NCBI RefSeq assembly: GCF_004770145.1 | Contig: NZ_RQFW01000012.1 | Location: forward strand, 310,001-374,000 | DNA: 64,000 nt | Direction of reading: 5' to 3' | Source of the DNA: Leptospira bourretii | Lineage (GTDB): Bacteria > Spirochaetota > Leptospiria > Leptospirales > Leptospiraceae | Part shown: in pieces, positions 1 through 8,953 of the stretch | Layout: every line of letters starts with the position of its first letter | Position numbering within the stretch: position 1 is the first letter of the stretch | Program-made: the position numbers and the translations under genes | Notes under the pieces: generated by a model | Database searches by the model: none | The model's input: the letters and a program-made list of their open reading frames with translations, nothing else | What the model was told of the DNA's origin: nothing

Positions 1-1586
1 TCACGGTAACGACGAATTTCTTCATTAGACAAAGAGTCATTTGGCGAAATGTGTAAAGCAGTGATTTCCAAATTTTTCTTTTGGTTACCGGAAAGGGAAT
101 AAGCAAATCGAACTAGACTTTTTCCCATTTTTTCTTGGGCAAAGGCCACTAACACTCGTAATTTGCGATCCACAGGTTTTTCAGTAGGAACTCGTTTTTC
201 TGATTTAGAGTAAAACTTTTGGATTCCATCGAGTAAAGGTCCTGTGGAAAGGGTGGTGACAAGAGCCATTAACACAAAAACCGCAAAGATTTCAGGACTT
301 AAAATTCCAAGATCATATCCAATATTGAGGACCACAAGTTCCATGAGTCCTCTCGTGTTCATAAGGGCTCCGATGGAGAGGGCATCTTCCCAATTCGAAC
401 CTGAAACTTTGGCAGCAAAGGCACTTCCCACAAATTTACCCACCACAGCCACAAGGATGACAAGACCAAATACCATCCAAAGGTGAGAACCATTGAGTAG
501 GCCAATTTCTGTTCTAAGGCCTGTGATCACAAAGAAAATGGGGAGAAATAAAATAACAGCGATGTCTTCTATCTTTTCTGCGATGAGTTTTTTAAGATTT
601 CCCTCCGCTGGCATAATCACACCAGCAAGGAAGGCACCAAATAGTGCATGGATTCCTATGACTTCTGTCGCCAGAGAGGACAAAAATAAAATCATCAAAA
701 TAAGAGCCACTGCGGTTCTTGTTAAGTTTTCCCTGGAAATATAAATGGAACCCAATCGTTTGAGGAAAGGTGCCACTAGATAAATCATTGTTAGGATATA
801 AGCAAAAGACAATCCAATGGTAAAAAGTGCCGTGTTGAGATTTCCGGCTTTGGAGATGGTGACTATGATCGCAAGTAAGATCCAAGCAGTGATGTCATCT
901 GCAGCTGCACAAGTGAGAACCATCGCTCCAAGAGGTGTCCTTGTGAGATTTCTTTCTTGGAGGATCCTTGCGAGCACTGGAAAGGCAGTGATACTCATTG
1001 CAATTCCCATAAAAAGTGAGAAGGACAAAAATCCTACATTCTCAGGTGCATAATCTGTATAAAAATAATAAGCCAAAATCATCCCCAAAAAGAAAGGGAA
1101 GATGATACTGGCATGGCTAATCACAACAGCGGAATGGGCTTTGTTTTTAAGAACGGAGATATCAAGTTCCATCCCAATGATGAACATAAAAAGCACCAAA
1201 CCAATTTGACTGAGGGTTCCAAGAGTGGGGAGGCTTGATGGTGGAAACAAAAATCCCATCGTTTCTGGGAAGTAGTAACCAAGAAGTGATGGCCCAAGTA
1301 AAATCCCGGCTACAATCTCTCCCATGACGGAAGGTTGTTTCAGTTTTCTTGAAAATACATATCCTACAAATCTTGCAGCACCACAGACGATGATGATTTG
1401 TAAGAATAGAAGTGCTAATGGATGATGGAAACGATTGAAAAAATTTTCCGTATCCAAATGTTCATTGGTAACAATGACAATGTTTTTTGCTGCTTCAAGA
1501 AGAGTTCCTGCTTGTAAAAGAAAGTATCCAAGGGAACCAAACAGTAGTATGGTGAATCCATAAAAAAAAGAAGAACGTGTTTTCAT
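1..1586 (-). CDS. CPA2 (Kef/NapA-type) cation:proton antiporter with C-terminal USP-like tail, 3' end outside window
   Basis: Reading the minus strand from ATG at 1586, the frame stays open to the window edge, so the C-terminus is missing. After one N-terminal membrane segment and a short extracytoplasmic stretch come about a dozen hydrophobic helices of the Na+/H+ exchanger fold, with the family signatures PSVMGEIVAGILLGPSLLG, the paired acidic residues in CAAADDITAW, and LMNTRGLMELV. The soluble tail beginning near KLRVLVAFAQEKMGKSL looks like a universal-stress-protein domain rather than the TrkA-N domain of Kef channels. It should exchange Na+ or K+ for protons at the inner membrane. A GAGGA ribosome-binding site precedes the ATG. 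The exact cation cannot be told from sequence. Confidence 0.9.
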   Translation of the reverse strand, partial: MKTRSSFFYGFTILLFGSLGYFLLQAGTLLEAAKNIVIVTNEHLDTENFFNRFHHPLALLFLQIIIVCGAARFVGYVFSRKLKQPSVMGEIVAGILLGPSLLGYYFPETMGFLFPPSSLPTLGTLSQIGLVLFMFIIGMELDISVLKNKAHSAVVISHASIIFPFFLGMILAYYFYTDYAPENVGFLSFSLFMGIAMSITAFPVLARILQERNLTRTPLGAMVLTCAAADDITAWILLAIIVTISKAGNLNTALFTIGLSFAYILTMIYLVAPFLKRLGSIYISRENLTRTAVALILMILFLSSLATEVIGIHALFGAFLAGVIMPAEGNLKKLIAEKIEDIAVILFLPIFFVITGLRTEIGLLNGSHLWMVFGLVILVAVVGKFVGSAFAAKVSGSNWEDALSIGALMNTRGLMELVVLNIGYDLGILSPEIFAVFVLMALVTTLSTGPLLDGIQKFYSKSEKRVPTEKPVDRKLRVLVAFAQEKMGKSLVRFAYSLSGNQKKNLEITALHISPNDSLSNEEIRRYR

Positions 1587-1604
1587 AGAATCCTCATTTC
1601 CAAA

Positions 1605-2087
1605 TTAAATGGAGAATTTTTTGGTAAGGGCTTCGCCCACGATGTCCGGAACTTGATTGGATACTGCTCTTCCATGTCTCGCTACTTCTTTGACGATTGT
1701 CGAAGACACAAAAGAGTATTCATTGTCCGCCATCAAAAAATAAGTTTCGATTTCAGGTGCTAATTTTTTGTTCATAAGCGAAATCGCATATTCGTAGTCA
1801 AAGTCAGTTACCGCACGAAGCCCACGTAAAATCACACGTGAGTTTTTTTCTTTGCAATAATCGACAGTCAGACCTTCGAAGGTATCAATTTTGATTTTGT
1901 CCCAACCTTTAAAAACTTGCCCGATCATTTCTACACGTTCTTCAGAAGAAAATAAGGAAGTTTTTTTTGAGTTAATGGCCACAGCAATAATGATCTCTTC
2001 AAAAAGCGGATGGGCTCGCCGTATGATGTCGAGATGACCGTTGGTGAACGGATCAAAAGAACCTGGATATACGGCGATATTTTTCAT
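1605..2087 (-). CDS. coaD: Phosphopantetheine adenylyltransferase
   Basis: A 160-residue protein of normal family length. It carries the nucleotidyltransferase motif [12 protein letters not shown] near residues 9-20 (T/HxGH) and the C-terminal [11 protein letters not shown] block that closes the active site. It catalyses the penultimate step of coenzyme A synthesis, transferring AMP from ATP to 4'-phosphopantetheine in the cytoplasm. It starts one base after the argG stop codon, so the two genes are very probably cotranscribed. Nothing unusual is seen. Confidence 0.97.
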   Translation of the reverse strand: MKNIAVYPGSFDPFTNGHLDIIRRAHPLFEEIIIAVAINSKKTSLFSSEERVEMIGQVFKGWDKIKIDTFEGLTVDYCKEKNSRVILRGLRAVTDFDYEYAISLMNKKLAPEIETYFLMADNEYSFVSSTIVKEVARHGRAVSNQVPDIVGEALTKKFSI

Positions 2088-2088
2088 C

Positions 2089-3297
2089 TTATTTGTTTAC
2101 CCTTGCCCATTCTTTCATAGGCAGTCCGTAAAGGTTGATAAAACCTTCGGCATCGTATTGGTTGTACAATTCTTCTTTTTCAAATGTAGATAATCCTGCA
2201 TTGTAAAGAGACTTGTTGGATTTACGTCCGACAACAGTGCAACTTCCTTTGTACAATTTGATTCGTACAGTTCCATTGACATACTTTTGTGTATAATCCA
2301 TATAAGCACGCAAAGCATTCATTTGGTTGGAATACCATTGGCCATTGTAAATGTAACGAGCAAACTCTTGCGATAGTTCATCTTTTTTGTGTTGGGTATC
2401 GCGATCGAGAGTGATGGATTCTAAATCGCGGTGAGCAATATGAAGGATAGTTCCACCAGGAGTTTCATAAACCCCTCGAGATTTGATTCCGACAAGTCGG
2501 TTCTCCACGATATCAACTCGGCCCACTCCATTTTTTCCACCTATATCATTTAAGGTTTCCATCACTTCGAGAGGATTCATTTTTTTTCCGTCGATAGAAA
2601 CGCAGTCTCCGTTTTCAAAATCCAATTCCAAATAGGTTGGTTTGTCAGGAGCTTTTTCAGGAGATACGGTTAAGATAAACATATCTTCTTTTGGTTCATT
2701 GAATGGATCTTCTAAAATTCCACCTTCAAAAGAAAGGTGCATTAAATTTCTATCCATGCTGTATGGTTTAGCAGCTGTTACAGGAACTGGAATTCCTTTT
2801 TTCTTTGCGTATTCAATCAGGTCCGCACGGCCACCAAAATCCCAAGTCCTCCAAGGAGCAATGATTTGTAAGTTAGGCGAAAGGGCTTTGAAGGTGAGTT
2901 CGAAACGAACCTGGTCGTTTCCTTTTCCTGTCGCTCCATGTGAGAAAGCATCCGCACCTTCTTTCGTAGCAACTTCTGCCATTGCTTTTGCAATGAGAGG
3001 ACGTGCCAGAGAGGTTCCGAGTAAATAACGCATTTCATAAATGGCATTCCCGCGAATTGCAGGGAAAATAAAATCTCGTGCAAATTCCAAACGTAGGTCT
3101 TGGATGTACACTTTGGAAGCTCCGGTATTTTTTCCTTTTTCTTCCAGACCAGTAAGTTCTTCTTTTTGACCAACATCGGCACAAAAAGCAATGACTTCAC
3201 AACCGTAGGTATCTTTCAACCAAGCCAGGATGACGGACGTATCGAGTCCTCCGGAGTAAGCGAGAACGATTTTTTTGGGAGCAGGTTTCTCTTTCAT
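2089..3297 (-). CDS. argG: Argininosuccinate synthase
   Basis: A 402-residue protein with the ATP pyrophosphatase P-loop [15 protein letters not shown] at residues 14-28 and the conserved [16 protein letters not shown] segment. It joins citrulline and aspartate with ATP cleavage to AMP and PPi, the seventh step of arginine synthesis. Length and motifs fit the bacterial type 1 enzyme. It is the upstream gene of an argG-coaD pair. The gene upstream (3379 on the plus strand) is divergent and leaves an 80-base promoter region. Confidence 0.97.
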   Translation of the reverse strand: MKEKPAPKKIVLAYSGGLDTSVILAWLKDTYGCEVIAFCADVGQKEELTGLEEKGKNTGASKVYIQDLRLEFARDFIFPAIRGNAIYEMRYLLGTSLARPLIAKAMAEVATKEGADAFSHGATGKGNDQVRFELTFKALSPNLQIIAPWRTWDFGGRADLIEYAKKKGIPVPVTAAKPYSMDRNLMHLSFEGGILEDPFNEPKEDMFILTVSPEKAPDKPTYLELDFENGDCVSIDGKKMNPLEVMETLNDIGGKNGVGRVDIVENRLVGIKSRGVYETPGGTILHIAHRDLESITLDRDTQHKKDELSQEFARYIYNGQWYSNQMNALRAYMDYTQKYVNGTVRIKLYKGSCTVVGRKSNKSLYNAGLSTFEKEELYNQYDAEGFINLYGLPMKEWARVNK

Positions 3298-3378
3298 AGA
3301 ATAAGGTCAAAATAAAAGAAAAAACCAAGAACACAATTAAATATTGTCTGAAACGAAATTGTGTAGTAGATTTGGTGG

Positions 3379-4527
3379 ATGCGTTTTCCCGTTTCTTTTT
3401 CTGTTTTCGTAAGCATTTTCATTTTTACGATCCACTGCCAAAAGCAAATTGTTCCACAAGAGGAAATCTCCCGATACGTACCTAACCCAAAGATATACAT
3501 CCAAAAAGAGGGAATGGCAAAACGTGGAAGTTTTGTAGGGATGGAACCCTATCTCAACAAGTATAGTTACGCAACAGAAGATAGTTTTTATCTGGCTTTG
3601 AGCGAATACTTTCGGATGGCAAAGGAAAATGAACTTCTCTTTGTGGATCGTAGCATCGTTGTTTTACCGGAATACATTGGAACCTGGCTTGTGGTGACTG
3701 CCGAGGATAAATCCATTTTTGCAACCAACACAATCCAAGAAGCAATGGAAGTTTTGGTAAAACATAACCTCGGTTCTTTTCTTTGGCACTATCTCTTCAG
3801 TAACTCTTACTCAAGTGACAAATTAAAAGAAACACTCTTTCGTATGAAGGCATGGCAAATGTCTGACAGATACCAATCTGTTTTTGCAAGACTTGCCAGA
3901 GAATATCGAGTATCCATCGTTGCCGGTTCGATTGTTTTGCCTCACCCAAAAGTCATTGAAGGAAAAATCACTCCTACAGATGGGCCTTTAGAAAACGTAA
4001 GTTTTTATTTTCATCCCGATGGTAGAGTGGATGATCAGATGGTTCGCAAACTCTTTCCCATTGTTGATGAAAAAGAATTCCTAAAGGAAGGTAAGTTAGA
4101 GGAAAATCCAAGTTACCAAACCCCATTGGGAAAGTTATACACAATGGTCTGCGCTGATTCCTGGTTTCCTGAAGTATATACGGAATTTAAAAAATCAGAA
4201 TCAGAGTTACTTGCAGTTCCCTCTTTTGTATCGCCGGCTGATGCCTGGACAACCAAATGGCAGGGTTACAACGGTTATGCGAATCCAAAAGATGTAGATC
4301 CCAAAGACATTGGTTCCATTTCTGAGCGTGCCGCTTGGAAAAAATATGCGATGAATGGTCGCCTCAAAGATCCAAAGGTAAAAGCAGGAATCAATGTGTT
4401 TTTTCGAGGTGAAATTTGGGACCTAGTCGCCAGCGGAGATGCCTTTTTGACATTAACTGGAAAATCAGTATTAAATCTTGTGAAAGAAGAAAAAAACCAA
4501 GGAAGAATCTATGTACTCTATCTCTAG
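3379..4527 (+). CDS. Carbon-nitrogen hydrolase (nitrilase superfamily) lipoprotein
   Basis: A 382-residue protein with a lipoprotein signal peptide: Arg at position 2, a hydrophobic core and IFTIHC with Cys20 as the probable lipidated residue. Two blocks of the nitrilase fold are visible: VVLPEYIG with the catalytic Glu98 and MVCADSWFPEVY with the nucleophile Cys258. The catalytic Lys should lie in the PDGRVDDQMVRKLFP region. The substrate is unknown (a nitrile, amide or N-carbamoyl compound). Surface or periplasmic nitrilase homologues are less common than cytoplasmic ones. It overlaps the next gene by 17 bases, so it is transcribed with the GMC dehydrogenase pair. Confidence 0.8.
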   Translation: MRFPVSFSVFVSIFIFTIHCQKQIVPQEEISRYVPNPKIYIQKEGMAKRGSFVGMEPYLNKYSYATEDSFYLALSEYFRMAKENELLFVDRSIVVLPEYIGTWLVVTAEDKSIFATNTIQEAMEVLVKHNLGSFLWHYLFSNSYSSDKLKETLFRMKAWQMSDRYQSVFARLAREYRVSIVAGSIVLPHPKVIEGKITPTDGPLENVSFYFHPDGRVDDQMVRKLFPIVDEKEFLKEGKLEENPSYQTPLGKLYTMVCADSWFPEVYTEFKKSESELLAVPSFVSPADAWTTKWQGYNGYANPKDVDPKDIGSISERAAWKKYAMNGRLKDPKVKAGINVFFRGEIWDLVASGDAFLTLTGKSVLNLVKEEKNQGRIYVLYL

Positions 4528-5038
4528 AAAATCCTTTTTGACCTTGTTACTTTTTTGTGCGGGCATTAAATCCAAAATTCGTTATTTTTATTTTAGTGAT
4601 TCAGAAACAAAAACTGTCACTGCATTTTCGGAGGTAGTCCTTCCCATCAATGAGCCGGGAATGCCAAATTTAGAAGAAACAAACATGATGCGAAGATTGG
4701 ATGAAGAGTTGTATTTTGTTTCCGAAGAGATCCAGGAAGACTTTCATTCGGCAGTTATGGTTTTGGAATACCTTCCTTTCTTTTATGGGCATTTTAGTTT
4801 TTTCTCAAATCTCTCTCGAGAAAAACGAGAAGAACTTTTGTCCCTGTTGGCAGAGACTGATTCGGATATTGTTCGTGCAGTGGTTGGAAATTTAAAACTA
4901 CTGGTCTGCCTTGTTTACTACGGTCACAAGTTGACTTGGGCACCCATATCTTATCCAGGTCCCTTTGCCAATCCTCCTGAAAAATGGAGCGAAGCAAGAA
5001 TCCACTACCAAAATTTAGTGAATGGGAAGGAAGTTTAA
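4511..5038 (+). CDS. Small subunit-like protein of an FAD-GDH/gluconate-dehydrogenase type complex (copy 1)
   Basis: A 175-residue protein that immediately precedes a GMC oxidoreductase. Its N-terminus, SRKSFLTLLLF, resembles a degenerate twin-arginine signal (RK instead of RR). The central LVCLVYYGHKLTWAPISYPGPF segment resembles the C-terminal YxG and GYPGP region of the gluconate 2-dehydrogenase subunit 3 family, whose members escort the catalytic subunit through the Tat system. The second pair at 14967-17067 has the same order and a good SRRTVVK signal, which supports the assignment. The start is set by an AAGGAAGA ribosome-binding site five bases before the ATG. The sequence is divergent, so the family call is moderate. 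Confidence 0.65.
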   Translation: MYSISRKSFLTLLLFCAGIKSKIRYFYFSDSETKTVTAFSEVVLPINEPGMPNLEETNMMRRLDEELYFVSEEIQEDFHSAVMVLEYLPFFYGHFSFFSNLSREKREELLSLLAETDSDIVRAVVGNLKLLVCLVYYGHKLTWAPISYPGPFANPPEKWSEARIHYQNLVNGKEV

Positions 5039-5039
5039 A

Positions 5040-6593
5040 GTGAAACCGGGAATATATAGAGATTACAAAAGTTATGCGAAGAAGGAAATCATTGTTGTTG
5101 ATGTAGTAGTGATTGGTTCGGGATGTGGTGGTTCGACAATGGCCTATGAACTTTCCAAAAAAGGGATCAAAGTCGCTCTCCTGGAACAAGGAGGAAACTA
5201 CCACACAGGAACCTTTGATAACAATGAACTCAATATGGCTGGCAAGGTTTCTGCGGAGAGAAATTTTCATACGACGGCAGATGGTGGGATCAACCTCGTG
5301 TATGGAAATAATTTGGGTGGGGCCTCAGTTCACTACTGGGCTGATAGTTACCGAACCCCAGATGACAGGCTGTTATTATGGAATCGTAAATATGGAATCG
5401 AAAACCATCTTCCGGAAGACCTACATTCCTATTGGTCGGAATTGGAAACGGACCTTCATGTAACTCCTGCAGGTGAAGAATCCTTTAACCCAATGAACCG
5501 ATTATTTCGAAGCGCCTCACAACGATTAGGTTGGGAAGGCCATGCCGTCCCACAAGCTCGTAAAAACTGCCAAAAATCTGGGCATTGTATGCAAGGATGT
5601 ATGTTTGGGGCCAAACAGTCACAACTTGTGACTCATATTCCTAGAGCCGTGCAACTGGGAACCGATGTGTATACCGATCTGCGCGCGGAAAAGTTAAACT
5701 ATGTTGGTCAGAAAGCCACTGGCCTCGAAGCCGTGGTGATAGACAGAAGAACCCTTAGGCCAACGGCGACTAAAATCACTTTTTTATCCAAGGCCGTTTG
5801 TGTTTCGGCAGGTGGATTTGGTAGTTCTACTTTTTTACTTCGCAATGGACTCAAAAAAAGATTACCGGCACTTGGTGAGTTTTTGGCGATCAATCCTTCT
5901 CCCATGGTACATGCGTTATATGAAGAACCCATCGTACAATGGAGAAATATTCCCGCAGCTTATGGTGTTGAAGATTTCCGATTGGCCAGATACCAAAATG
6001 GAAAGTACAAAGAAGGTGGGTATATGCTTATGCCAAACCAATTGCAACCAGCCACTCTTGCGGCTCTTATTCCTAGTTTTGGAAAAGACCACTATTCTTA
6101 TATGAAACAAATGGAACATTTGGGTGGAACCATTGGTTGGATTGATGATGTGGATGGGGAACTTGGTTCTATCGAAGTGGATCTGTTTGGAAAACGGAAA
6201 ATAAACTATCCTTTTGGAAAGGTCACCAAACAAATCTTTAGCGATCTTACTTACAAACAAATGAAGTTAAACTTTGAAGCGGGTGCCAAAGAAGTTTTCC
6301 TTGCAGGTATGAAACTTCGTAAATATTCCAAACTTCCCAAAAAGGAAGAAATTGATGCTCTGGCATGGAGGCCTGCGGAATTTCCAATGGCGGCTCCCCA
6401 CCCTGCCGGTGGATGTCGGATGGGAAAATCGAGCGAAAATTCCGTTGTGAATTCTCGCCACCAAGTGCATGGGTTCCAAAATCTATTTGTGGCTGACTCT
6501 TCTGTTTTTCCTACAGGAGTCAGTGTGGACCCAAGTTTTACCATTATGGCTTTTAGTAAAAAAGCCTCTGAGTTTGTAATGGATGTTATGTGA
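5040..6593 (+). CDS. GMC-family FAD-dependent dehydrogenase with 3Fe-4S motif (copy 1)
   Basis: A catalytic subunit of about 517 residues. The N-terminal VVVIGSGCGGSTMAYEL is the FAD dinucleotide fold. C-x5-C-x3-C (Cys177, 183 and 187, in NCQKSGHCMQGC) matches the 3Fe-4S site of FAD-dependent glucose dehydrogenases. The C-terminal PHPAGGCRMG holds the conserved His. The usual NPS block reads VDPSFTIMA, so the catalytic Asn is Asp. It probably oxidises an alcohol or sugar and passes electrons to the respiratory chain. The GTG at 5040 has AAGGAAG upstream; an in-frame ATG at 5022 has no ribosome-binding site. The 3' end overlaps the convergent methyltransferase by 8 bases. Confidence 0.85.
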   Translation: MKPGIYRDYKSYAKKEIIVVDVVVIGSGCGGSTMAYELSKKGIKVALLEQGGNYHTGTFDNNELNMAGKVSAERNFHTTADGGINLVYGNNLGGASVHYWADSYRTPDDRLLLWNRKYGIENHLPEDLHSYWSELETDLHVTPAGEESFNPMNRLFRSASQRLGWEGHAVPQARKNCQKSGHCMQGCMFGAKQSQLVTHIPRAVQLGTDVYTDLRAEKLNYVGQKATGLEAVVIDRRTLRPTATKITFLSKAVCVSAGGFGSSTFLLRNGLKKRLPALGEFLAINPSPMVHALYEEPIVQWRNIPAAYGVEDFRLARYQNGKYKEGGYMLMPNQLQPATLAALIPSFGKDHYSYMKQMEHLGGTIGWIDDVDGELGSIEVDLFGKRKINYPFGKVTKQIFSDLTYKQMKLNFEAGAKEVFLAGMKLRKYSKLPKKEEIDALAWRPAEFPMAAPHPAGGCRMGKSSENSVVNSRHQVHGFQNLFVADSSVFPTGVSVDPSFTIMAFSKKASEFVMDVM

Positions 6594-7782
6594 GGTTTTT
6601 GTTTCTAAAAACGGCTACGGTTTCTACGTGGTCGGTTCTTGGGAACATATCCACTGGTTGCACAGAATTTAAGAAGTATTGCCTTGCCAAAAGATTTGTA
6701 TCTTCTCTGAGACTCATTGGATCACAAGACACATAGACAATTTTTTTGAAACCCATACCCAAAATGGTTTCTGCCACTTCGACACCGAGTCCTGTGCGCG
6801 GAGGGTCAAGGACTAAGGTATCATAGTTTTTTCCAAAAAGAGTTGGTAACACTTCGGCCACCCTTCCTTTACGAAATCGTACATTATGTACGTGATTGTA
6901 TTTAATCGATTCTAGTGCGGTTCTATGAGAGTTGGGATTTTCTTCAATTCCCATTACTTCTTTGCAATTTCCTGAAATCCAAAAAGAAATGGTTCCAATT
7001 CCTGAATAAGCATCAATGACTCGGGAGTTTGGTTCGATTTCATCTAAAACCAAATTGTACAAACTTGGTGTTTGGATGGGGTTGACTTGTAAAAAAGTAG
7101 AAAGGCCCACACGGAATTTATGTTTTCCAAAATGTTCGTGGATATAGGGTCTACCCCATAACAGATGTTCTTCGCGGCCAAGTGCCATTGTTGTGTGTTT
7201 TGTATTGATGTTTTGGATGATCCCAACAATTTTTCCAAACTTTCCTGTTTTCCCAATTCGGTTTTGGATGGCAGTGTGGAGTCTTTTGGAAGCATCTTTG
7301 GCATGAGGTATATCTTCTTTGGCAGTGACAATCCCCAGAATGATTTCTCCTGTGGAAAAAGATTTTCTTGCTACGAGGTATTTCATCATCCCTCTTTTGG
7401 ATTTTTCGTTGTAAGGGAGAAGTCCTTCTCGCCTAGCCCATTGTTTGACGGCCAGAGCAATTTCGGTAAGGCCAGGGTCTTGGATTTGGCATTCGGTTTG
7501 GTCGAGAACAAAAGTAGATTCTTTATTAAATAAACCTAATGTGAGTAAGGTTTTGTTGGCTATGTTTCTACGTCCAAAAGGAAGTTGGATTTTGTGACGA
7601 TAATATTCCGGTGAGGGACTGGGAACAATCGTACGAAATTCTAAATGGCGATAGGTTTTAAAAAGTTCTTTGATGTTTTGTTCTTTTTTTCGAAGTTCTT
7701 TGGTGTAATCAATGTCTAGATAATTACAACCACCACAGATTCCGAAATGAGTGCAGATTTTTGTTCCAGGACTTGTTGTCAT
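6586..7782 (-). CDS. Class I SAM-dependent RNA m5U methyltransferase (RlmD/TrmA family)
   Basis: A 398-residue protein with the N-terminal iron-sulfur motif CTHFGICGGC (C-x5-C-x2-C) and a further Cys in TECQIQDP. The methyltransferase domain has VIDAYSGIGTISFW for SAM binding, LDPPRTGLG, and the catalytic cysteine in YVSCDPMSL. Family members methylate uridine C5 in 23S rRNA or tRNA. Which uridine is modified cannot be decided here. It begins two bases after the pyrD stop codon, so the two form an operon. Confidence 0.88.
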   Translation of the reverse strand: MTTSPGTKICTHFGICGGCNYLDIDYTKELRKKEQNIKELFKTYRHLEFRTIVPSPSPEYYRHKIQLPFGRRNIANKTLLTLGLFNKESTFVLDQTECQIQDPGLTEIALAVKQWARREGLLPYNEKSKRGMMKYLVARKSFSTGEIILGIVTAKEDIPHAKDASKRLHTAIQNRIGKTGKFGKIVGIIQNINTKHTTMALGREEHLLWGRPYIHEHFGKHKFRVGLSTFLQVNPIQTPSLYNLVLDEIEPNSRVIDAYSGIGTISFWISGNCKEVMGIEENPNSHRTALESIKYNHVHNVRFRKGRVAEVLPTLFGKNYDTLVLDPPRTGLGVEVAETILGMGFKKIVYVSCDPMSLREDTNLLARQYFLNSVQPVDMFPRTDHVETVAVFRNKNLT

Positions 7783-7784
7783 AA

Positions 7785-8852
7785 TTAGTTTCCTGATCCC
7801 ACAAGTTCAGAGATGTTATTTAGTTTTTTTTCTTTTACCACTTTGTCGAGATAGGAACAAATTTGGTAAGGAAGAAACGGTCCTTCATAAATATAACCAG
7901 TGTAAATTTGGACTAGGTTGGCACCGGCTTCCATCATCTGTTTTGCTTTTTCTCCTGAGTCAATTCCTCCGACACCAATGATCGGAATTTTTCCCTTTAG
8001 AGTTTTGTAAGCAAGGGAAACAAAATGAAGTGACCTTTCGAAAAGTGGTCCACCAGAGAGTCCACCTTCCTCTGGATTTTTTTCACCAAGGACTTCTTTG
8101 TTAAGTGTGGTATTGGTGAGAATAACTCCGCTGATTTTATAATCCAAACAAACCTTTAGATTTTCGATTAACTCTTCTTCTGATAGATCAGGAGCAAATT
8201 TTAAATACAAGGGAATTGGAAACTTGTGATCAAAAGCAGATAGGATACCTTCGATGAGATCGATAAGAGTTTTTTTCGTTTGGAGTGTTCTTAAGCCTGG
8301 AGTGTTGGGAGAGCTGATATTGATCACAGCATAATCTCCATAGGGAACCAATTTTTTTAATGTATAAACATAATCACCAACAGCATTTTCTAATTCAGTG
8401 ACCTTTGATTTTCCCGCATTGATTCCACGTACACCCGACTTTTGTTGTTTTTTGATATTCGATTCGGCAATGTCGGCCCCAGGATTATTGAATCCCATTC
8501 GGTTGATGAGGGCTTTGTGTTTGGGATAACGGAAGAGTCTTGGTTTGTCGTTGCCTGGTTGTCCTTTGGCAGTAATGGTTCCTACTTCGATAAATCCAAA
8601 TCCCATATGGATCATTGTGGGAAAAAGTTCTGCTGTTTTGTCAAATCCTGCGGCAAGTCCTAATGGATTGGGGAAATGGATTCCCTGAATAGTTTGTTCC
8701 AGTCGTTTCGATTTGTATTCAAAGATTGAAGAAAGAGTCTTATGGAAAAAAGGGATCTTTTGTGAAAGAGAAAGGAAGGTTGCTGCCAAATGGTGTGCAG
8801 ATTCTGGATCTAAATGAAACAGGATAGGTTTGATAAGATGATTGTAAAACAA
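7785..8852 (-). CDS. pyrD: Dihydroorotate dehydrogenase (quinone), class 2
   Basis: A 355-residue membrane-associated flavoenzyme of pyrimidine synthesis. It oxidises dihydroorotate to orotate and reduces quinone. The N-terminal extension (PILFHLDPESAHHLA) is typical of class 2 enzymes. INISSPNTPGLR carries the catalytic Ser and substrate-binding Asn residues. GVGGIDSGEKAKQMM is an FMN phosphate site. First gene of a pyrD-methyltransferase operon, divergent from the histidine kinase at 8954. Confidence 0.96.
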   Translation of the reverse strand: MFYNHLIKPILFHLDPESAHHLAATFLSLSQKIPFFHKTLSSIFEYKSKRLEQTIQGIHFPNPLGLAAGFDKTAELFPTMIHMGFGFIEVGTITAKGQPGNDKPRLFRYPKHKALINRMGFNNPGADIAESNIKKQQKSGVRGINAGKSKVTELENAVGDYVYTLKKLVPYGDYAVINISSPNTPGLRTLQTKKTLIDLIEGILSAFDHKFPIPLYLKFAPDLSEEELIENLKVCLDYKISGVILTNTTLNKEVLGEKNPEEGGLSGGPLFERSLHFVSLAYKTLKGKIPIIGVGGIDSGEKAKQMMEAGANLVQIYTGYIYEGPFLPYQICSYLDKVVKEKKLNNISELVGSGN

Positions 8853-8953
8853 GAAGAGAATCCTTACGTTGATTCTTTTTTCGCACTCTTTTCTTACAAT
8901 TTCTTTCCGAAAATAGCGTTCTTTCAGAGACTCATTATCAGGACCTTACGAAA

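Noticed and set aside
2642..3028. A 128-residue plus-strand ORF
   Set aside because: Antisense shadow of argG.
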